From positions 1 to 10,530 of the forward strand of contig CAYQMF010000171.1 in NCBI GenBank assembly GCA_964418595.1: a stretch of DNA of 10,530 nucleotides, in the 5' to 3' direction. Within the stretch, counting starts at the first letter, position 1. The number at the start of each line of letters is the position of its first letter. This stretch comes from CAYQMF01 sp964418595 (GTDB taxonomy: Bacteria > Planctomycetota > UBA1135 > UBA2386). Position numbers and translations under genes: made by a program. Shown piece by piece: positions 6,105-10,530 of the stretch. The notes under the pieces are model-generated. The model saw only the letters and a list, made by a program, of their open reading frames with translations. It made no database searches and was not told where the DNA came from.

Positions 6105-7528
6105 TGGACCCGTTCACGCACGCGCGCGCCCTCCTCACCCGCCGCCACTTCTTCGGCCAGGGCGCGAGCCACATCGCGGGCGCCGCCGGCCTCGCCGCGG
6201 CGCTCGCCGGCGACGGTGTGACGTCGCGCCCCGCGCCGGGCCGCGCCCGCCGCCTCATCTATCTGTTCATGTCGGGCGCGCCCTCGCAGATCGACCTCTG
6301 GGATCACAAGCCCGCCCTCGCGGCGCGCTACGACCAGGACCTGCCCGACTCCATCCGCCGCGGCCAGCGCATCACGACCATGACGTCGGGGCAAGCGCGC
6401 TTCCCCGTCGCGCCCTCGATCTACCGCTTCGCGCCGCACGGCGAAGCCGGCACCGTGGTGAGCGAACTCCTGCCGTACACCGCGAGCATCGTCGATTCGC
6501 TGGCCGTCGTGCGCAGCGTGTTCACGGAGGCCATCAACCACGACCCGGGGATCACCTTCCTGCAGACCGGGCACGAGCTACCCGGCCGGCCGAGCCTCGG
6601 CGCCTGGCTCAGCTACGGACTGGGCAGCCCCAACCGGGACCTCCCCGCGTTCGTGGTGATGACGCCCAGTTGGACCGGCCGCCGCGACGCGCAGGCGCTG
6701 TACTCGCGGCTGTGGGGCTCGGGTTTCCTGCCCACAGAGCACCAGGGCGTGTCGCTGCGCAGCGCCGGCGATCCCGTCCTCTACCTCTCCGATCCGCCCG
6801 GCGTCGCGCCACACGCGCGCCGGCGCATGCTCGACACGGTCGCCGCGCTGAACGAGCACCGTCTCGCGGCGGTCGGCGACCCGGAGATCGCGGCGCGCAT
6901 CGCGCAGTACGAACTCGCGTTCCGCATGCAGACCGCGGTGCCCGACCTCACCGACGTGCGCGACGAGCCGGAGCACGTGCTCGCGATGTACGGCCCCGAC
7001 GTACACAAGCCCGGCACCTTCGCCCACTGCGCGCTGATGGCGCGCCGCCTCGTCGAGCGCGACGTGCGCGTGGTGCAGCTCTACCACCGCGGCTGGGATC
7101 AGCACGGCAACCTCACCGGCGATCTCCCCAAGCAGTGCAAGGACATCGACCAGCCCTGCGCCGCCCTCATCCGCGACCTCGAGCAGCGCGGCCTGCTCGA
7201 CGACACGCTCGTGGTGTGGGGTGGTGAATTCGGGAGGACGGTGTACTGCCAGGGCGGCCTGTCACGCACCAACTACGGGCGCGACCACCATCCGCGCTGC
7301 TTCACGGTGTGGCTCGCCGGCGGCGGCATCCGCGGCGGCGTCAACCTCGGCGCGACCGACGACTTCTCCTACAACATCGTCGACCGCCCGGTGCACGTGC
7401 ACGACCTCAACGCGACCATCCTGCACTGCCTCGGCATCGACCACGAGAAGCTGACGTACCGCTTCCAAGGGCGCGACTTCCGGTTGACGGACACCGCGGG
7501 GGAGGTGGTGACCGAAGTCCTCGCGTGA
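6104..7528 (+). CDS. DUF1501 family exported protein
   Basis: The 474-residue product belongs to the DUF1501 family, which shares the alkaline phosphatase/sulfatase-like fold; its reaction is not established. An N-terminal twin-arginine-like motif, R13-R14-H-F-F, precedes a hydrophobic Ala/Gly stretch (about 19-36), so Tat export is likely. Family hallmarks are visible in order: LIYLFMSGAPSQIDLWDHKP (51-70), NHDPGITFLQTGHE (145-158), RGWDQHGN (329-336), GGEFGRT (373-379), GRDHHP (392-397) and a C-terminal NATILHCLGIDHEKLTYRFQGRDFRL segment (436-461). The length is normal for the family. The ATG overlaps the stop of the cytochrome-like gene by one base (TGATG) and has GAGGA upstream, so the two are co-translated and their products probably act together in the envelope. 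The frame remains open far upstream through the neighbour gene, but that part is Arg-rich shadow. The gene ends 15 bases before a convergent gene. Confidence 0.93.
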   Translation: MDPFTHARALLTRRHFFGQGASHIAGAAGLAAALAGDGVTSRPAPGRARRLIYLFMSGAPSQIDLWDHKPALAARYDQDLPDSIRRGQRITTMTSGQARFPVAPSIYRFAPHGEAGTVVSELLPYTASIVDSLAVVRSVFTEAINHDPGITFLQTGHELPGRPSLGAWLSYGLGSPNRDLPAFVVMTPSWTGRRDAQALYSRLWGSGFLPTEHQGVSLRSAGDPVLYLSDPPGVAPHARRRMLDTVAALNEHRLAAVGDPEIAARIAQYELAFRMQTAVPDLTDVRDEPEHVLAMYGPDVHKPGTFAHCALMARRLVERDVRVVQLYHRGWDQHGNLTGDLPKQCKDIDQPCAALIRDLEQRGLLDDTLVVWGGEFGRTVYCQGGLSRTNYGRDHHPRCFTVWLAGGGIRGGVNLGATDDFSYNIVDRPVHVHDLNATILHCLGIDHEKLTYRFQGRDFRLTDTAGEVVTEVLA

Positions 7529-7543
7529 GGGAGGGCGGCTCGG

Positions 7544-9187
7544 TCAGCGCATGTCGAGTTCGAGACGCACCGCCGCGGTCATGCGGATGCCACCTGGCTC
7601 GAAGCTCAGCCATTGCGCGTGGAGAGGGAGCGAGGATGTCGCCGCGAGCGGCCACGGCAAGTCGACGGACGCGAGCCCGCGGTAGCGCCCCGTCGCACCA
7701 GCGATCGTCGTGACCGTCGCGTCCACCGAGGTCCAGAGCGCACAGCCGGGCCAGCCGTACCGGCTAAGATCCAGCGGCAGGCGGCGCCCTTGCCACGCCG
7801 TCGACGAAGTGCCGAGCAGCAGCACGCACTGCGCGCCGGCCGCTACGTCGCTGGCGGTGATGCGCGTGTAGGTGTCGACGTCACGCGACACGCCGATCAA
7901 GATCCGCCCCGGCGGGGTCGTGCTGCAGGCCTCGCCATAGATCGTGGCCCCTCGCGGCGTGAGGTCGAGCGCCGCGACCCGGCCCCAGTCGTACGGATCG
8001 GGTTGGCGAGTCTGGCGCAAGGCGATGGTCGGGAAGCCCTCGGCCTTCACCGCCACCAACGGGAAGATCCCAGTCATGCAGAACTCCTGGTCGTAGTGCT
8101 CGAGGATGATGCGCCCGTCGCGGCCGGAGAGGGCGTAGATCGTGTCGTAGATCCGGCCATTGCGGCGGATCTCGGCCTTGCTGGTCGTGATCAGATCCGG
8201 GACGCCGTCCTGGTCGACATCGAGCCCGCCGAGGAGTCGCCCGCCGAAGAACGCCCCCACCTGCGCGAAGTTGTCGTAGGGGCCCACCCAGGAGTGCAGC
8301 ACCTGTCCCGTCCGACCGGAGAACACCCTCGCCACGCCTCTGGCGCCCCAGAAGCTCCCTCCCGCGAAATCCGCGACCCCGTCGCCATCCATGTCGCCGC
8401 AGCCGGCCACGGAGTAGTCCATGCGGTCGAGTTCGCGCTCACCGTAGCCGATCTGCAGGATGCGGCCCTGCCGGCCGGACACCAGGATCGCCGCGCCACG
8501 CTGGGACTCCTCCCCCGCTCCCATGACGAAGTCATCGGCACCGTCGACGTCGACGTCGCCGATCGTCGCGAGCGCGCTCCCGTACGCCCAGTTCGGCGGC
8601 GAGTCCAGCGTGTAGAGGAGCTGCCCGTCGCGACGGTACGCGAGGATGCTGCCGCTGCGAGGTCCATTGCGGTCGATGTGCGACAGGATCAGCTCGGGCC
8701 ATCCGTCGCCGTCCGTGTCGGCGCCTCCGAGAACGGCATAGCACCAACCACGGGTCTGCGATGGCGCGCGCAGTTCCATCAGTCGGGTTCCGTCCTGGCC
8801 GGACCGCACCTCCAACCCCGGGTAGGTGCTCCCCGACAGCAGCCAATACCAGTCGCCGACACCGTCGCAATCGAAGTCCCCAACACTGCCGAACTTGACA
8901 GGAGAGCGCCACTGGAGTTGCTCCTGGGTGAACGTGTGCACGCGAATCGGCGTACCCAACCGCCCCGACAAGCTGGTCACCTCGAAGGCTCCCTTGCTCG
9001 TCAGATCGGCGTACAGCAGCATGTCGGTGTGCCCGTCGCCGTCGACGTCGGTCCCGGGGACCACGTAGCCCACACGCCAGCCTTCGAATCCGCGCGCCTC
9101 CCACGCCATGGTCTGGGCAGTCGCGCTGAGGCCGAAAGCGAACGCTCCGAGCAACGCACTCATCCAGCGAGTCGTCGAGTTCACCAT
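7544..9187 (-). CDS. Secreted FG-GAP/VCBS beta-propeller protein with planctomycete C-terminal domain
   Basis: The 547-residue product starts with a Sec signal peptide (hydrophobic core about 10-22, cleavage likely after ATAQ at 25). Six calcium-binding DxDxDG loops of the FG-GAP type begin at residues 47, 104, 157, 211, 265 and 323, spaced 53-58 residues apart, as expected for successive propeller blades. A seventh position near 378-391 keeps the hydrophobic pattern (AVKAEGFPTIAL) but has lost the acidic ligands. The C-terminal region, about 417-547, begins with a YGxxC motif and contains LLLGTSSTAWQG, LPLDLSRYGWPGC and HAQWLSFEPGG; I recognise this from memory as a domain recurring in exported planctomycete proteins. 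C421 and C482 might form a disulfide. The ATG at 9187 overlaps the stop of the upstream oxidase gene (TGATG) with GAGGG seven bases before it. FG-GAP propellers usually bind calcium and mediate adhesion or protein contacts; no catalytic role is seen. Confidence 0.88.
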   Translation of the reverse strand: MVNSTTRWMSALLGAFAFGLSATAQTMAWEARGFEGWRVGYVVPGTDVDGDGHTDMLLYADLTSKGAFEVTSLSGRLGTPIRVHTFTQEQLQWRSPVKFGSVGDFDCDGVGDWYWLLSGSTYPGLEVRSGQDGTRLMELRAPSQTRGWCYAVLGGADTDGDGWPELILSHIDRNGPRSGSILAYRRDGQLLYTLDSPPNWAYGSALATIGDVDVDGADDFVMGAGEESQRGAAILVSGRQGRILQIGYGERELDRMDYSVAGCGDMDGDGVADFAGGSFWGARGVARVFSGRTGQVLHSWVGPYDNFAQVGAFFGGRLLGGLDVDQDGVPDLITTSKAEIRRNGRIYDTIYALSGRDGRIILEHYDQEFCMTGIFPLVAVKAEGFPTIALRQTRQPDPYDWGRVAALDLTPRGATIYGEACSTTPPGRILIGVSRDVDTYTRITASDVAAGAQCVLLLGTSSTAWQGRRLPLDLSRYGWPGCALWTSVDATVTTIAGATGRYRGLASVDLPWPLAATSSLPLHAQWLSFEPGGIRMTAAVRLELDMR

Positions 9188-10530
9188 CAGTACACCCTCA
9201 CCCAGCTCGCCACCGACGGCACGCCCTGGCTCGTCACGGCGAACGCCATGTACCAGCCCGATGGAGCATGTTTCCACGACGGCGGAGGCGCGACGACCAG
9301 TTCGATCCCTCCCGGCACTTCGTTGACCGCTACTGTCTGCAACTCGACATAGCGTTGTTGGCTGTCCTGATGGTGCGTGCTCATCCCCGGACGCATGAGC
9401 ACGATCCGGGTCGCGCCGGTCCCGTAGCCGCTGCCCTCGGAGGTGAGGAACGAGTAGGTGGGCGGACCAAGCCCCTGGTACCGCATCTGGGTCGGTGCCG
9501 ACAGGATCGTCGGCCGCGGGCCGAGCGACAGGTAGTACGGCTTGAAGATCGCGATGTCCTTCGTCCGCTCCTCCCCGCCGGTGAAGATCACGCGACCGTC
9601 TGGCAGCAGCAGCGCGCAACTGTGATAGCCGCGTCGTCCGCCGTAGTTCGTGTGACTCTCGCCGAACACCCAGTCCAGATCTGCCGTCCCGAGATCGCGC
9701 AACCGCAGCAGTTCCGGTCGCGGATCCGGACCCAGCTCACCGCCCAAGACCAGGACGCTGCCGTCCGGCAGCAGCACGCCACTCGCGTGCGTCCGCTGAA
9801 GGTGCAGCTGCGGCAGCGCCGTCAGATCCCACGTGAGCGTTGGCGCGGCCGCGTTGCACAGCTCCACGCTGTTGCCCAGGCGCGCGATCCGGATCACGTA
9901 GTCGAACTGCTGGTTGAAGTTCGGTGCCAGCACCGAGGTCATCATGCTGACCAAGGCTCCCGTGCCGAACTCCTCCCACGTGTTCGTGTTGGTGTTGGGG
10001 ACGTGCAGGAACCGCGCACTGTGCCAGTCCTTGCCGGTGACGATCGACTTGCCGGACGCCAGTGCGTGGACGCGGGGAAAGTCCCAGAACCCGGGGTAGT
10101 TCGCGAAGCTCGGTCCATCGAACAGGCGGTTCTGCGGGTTCCCTCCCCAGAACTCGGACACGACCTGCGTGGGCAGGGGTCCGATCACTTGGTGCGATTC
10201 GTAGTTCTGGTTGGATGCGTTCTGCTGCTGCTGCCCGCCGAGAGTCAGGATGCGGCTGGCGGTCTGGTCGACGTGAAGTGAGTTCGGGTACCAGCGATCG
10301 ACGGCCAGGAACTCGAATTGGTGCAACTGCCACTTCCCCAAGTCCTGAACCCAGGGACTTGGATCCTGAGCGACCGGATCGAACGTGATCGCGATCTTGG
10401 CGCCCCCGTACGGCACGATGGGTGGCGTCACCGAGTTCTTGTGGCTGCCCCCGGCAACGAAGAAGGTACCGTTCTGGGTCTTCAGGAATCCGTGTGGGCA
10501 GACCGCGATCTCGGGGCCTGATCGCTTGCT
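9187..10530 (-). CDS. Copper-radical oxidase, galactose/glyoxal oxidase type (5' end outside the window)
   Basis: The visible 447 residues run from the right edge to the TGA at 9189-9187. They are a Kelch-type propeller followed by a DUF1929 early-set domain (about the last 115 residues, from KPYYLSLGPRPTIL). All residues of the AA5 copper-radical site appear in order: Cys of VCPHGF (codon 10498-10500, equivalent to Cys228 of galactose oxidase), Tyr of RWYPN (10288-10290, Tyr272), Tyr-His of GYHS (9622-9627, Tyr495/His496) and the first His of THHQD (9373-9375, His581). The Tyr-Tyr and Tyr-His spacings (221 and 84 residues) nearly match galactose oxidase (223 and 86). The family oxidises primary alcohols or aldehydes with O2, giving H2O2, and needs a Cys-Tyr cofactor. 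The substrate here is unknown. The frame is open to the edge, so the signal peptide and start lie beyond. Low-complexity QQQQN and NTNTNTW segments occur. It is coupled to the FG-GAP gene. Confidence 0.88.
   Translation of the reverse strand, partial: SKRSGPEIAVCPHGFLKTQNGTFFVAGGSHKNSVTPPIVPYGGAKIAITFDPVAQDPSPWVQDLGKWQLHQFEFLAVDRWYPNSLHVDQTASRILTLGGQQQQNASNQNYESHQVIGPLPTQVVSEFWGGNPQNRLFDGPSFANYPGFWDFPRVHALASGKSIVTGKDWHSARFLHVPNTNTNTWEEFGTGALVSMMTSVLAPNFNQQFDYVIRIARLGNSVELCNAAAPTLTWDLTALPQLHLQRTHASGVLLPDGSVLVLGGELGPDPRPELLRLRDLGTADLDWVFGESHTNYGGRRGYHSCALLLPDGRVIFTGGEERTKDIAIFKPYYLSLGPRPTILSAPTQMRYQGLGPPTYSFLTSEGSGYGTGATRIVLMRPGMSTHHQDSQQRYVELQTVAVNEVPGGIELVVAPPPSWKHAPSGWYMAFAVTSQGVPSVASWVRVY
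9195..9199 (-). promoter_or_regulatory. Shine-Dalgarno for the FG-GAP gene inside the oxidase gene
   Basis: On the minus strand GAGGG lies seven bases before the ATG at 9187-9185, inside the last codons of the oxidase gene. Together with the TGATG overlap (9189-9185) it supports translational coupling and the choice of this start over the upstream shadow of the same frame. Confidence 0.6.

Noticed and set aside
8546..8562. Tandem GTCGAC-like repeat
   Set aside because: It is explained by the coding sequence of an Asp-Val-Asp-Val-Asp-Gly calcium loop.
7613..9352. A 579-codon plus-strand frame opposite the FG-GAP gene
   Set aside because: It is Arg/Val/Asp-rich and without recognisable domains; the opposite strand encodes regular FG-GAP repeats.
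10222..10234. CTG trinucleotide run
   Set aside because: It encodes four Gln in a surface-loop-like segment of the oxidase; it is too short to call a microsatellite.

Overview
The window looks like chromosomal DNA of a GC-rich member of the Planctomycetota. The main evidence is a two-gene cassette at 2649-7528: a cytochrome-c-like PSCyt1/DUF1549/DUF1553 protein followed by a DUF1501 protein, a pairing amplified in that phylum. A secreted FG-GAP protein (7544-9187, minus) supports this, because it ends in a Cys-containing C-terminal domain that I recall from many planctomycete exported proteins. There are no rRNA, tRNA, CRISPR or transposase signals.

Layout. Positions 1-273 hold no convincing gene. 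Positions 127-237 can fold into four hairpins laid end to end, followed by an unstructured A-rich linker and a Shine-Dalgarno sequence for a small exported acidic protein (274-636, +). Next comes a 526-residue membrane-anchored protein with beta-sandwich (carboxypeptidase-regulatory-like) segments (719-2299, +). It converges on a small two-helix membrane protein (2337-2561, minus). A short divergent promoter region (2562-2648) separates that gene from the PSCyt1/DUF1549/DUF1553 gene (2649-6104, +), which is coupled by a TGATG overlap to the DUF1501 gene (6104-7528, +). Only 15 bases further on, a minus-strand operon ends. It consists of a copper-radical oxidase of the galactose/glyoxal oxidase type (9187-10530, running off the right edge), translationally coupled by another TGATG overlap to the FG-GAP beta-propeller protein (7544-9187).

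How the genes fit together. Almost every product is predicted to be exported or membrane-bound. The cytochrome-like protein and DUF1501 protein probably act together in the cell envelope; their biochemical role is not established. The oxidase keeps all the residues that make the copper-radical site (Cys, Tyr, Tyr-His, His), so it is probably an active alcohol- or aldehyde-oxidising, H2O2-producing enzyme, made with a secreted propeller protein.

The least ordinary feature is the structured leader at 127-237. The 5' arm of its last hairpin contains the same seven bases as the Shine-Dalgarno region of the downstream gene, which would allow a mutually exclusive fold controlling translation. This is a hypothesis from hand-folding only. 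Most of the remainder is recognisable planctomycete content rather than a new system.
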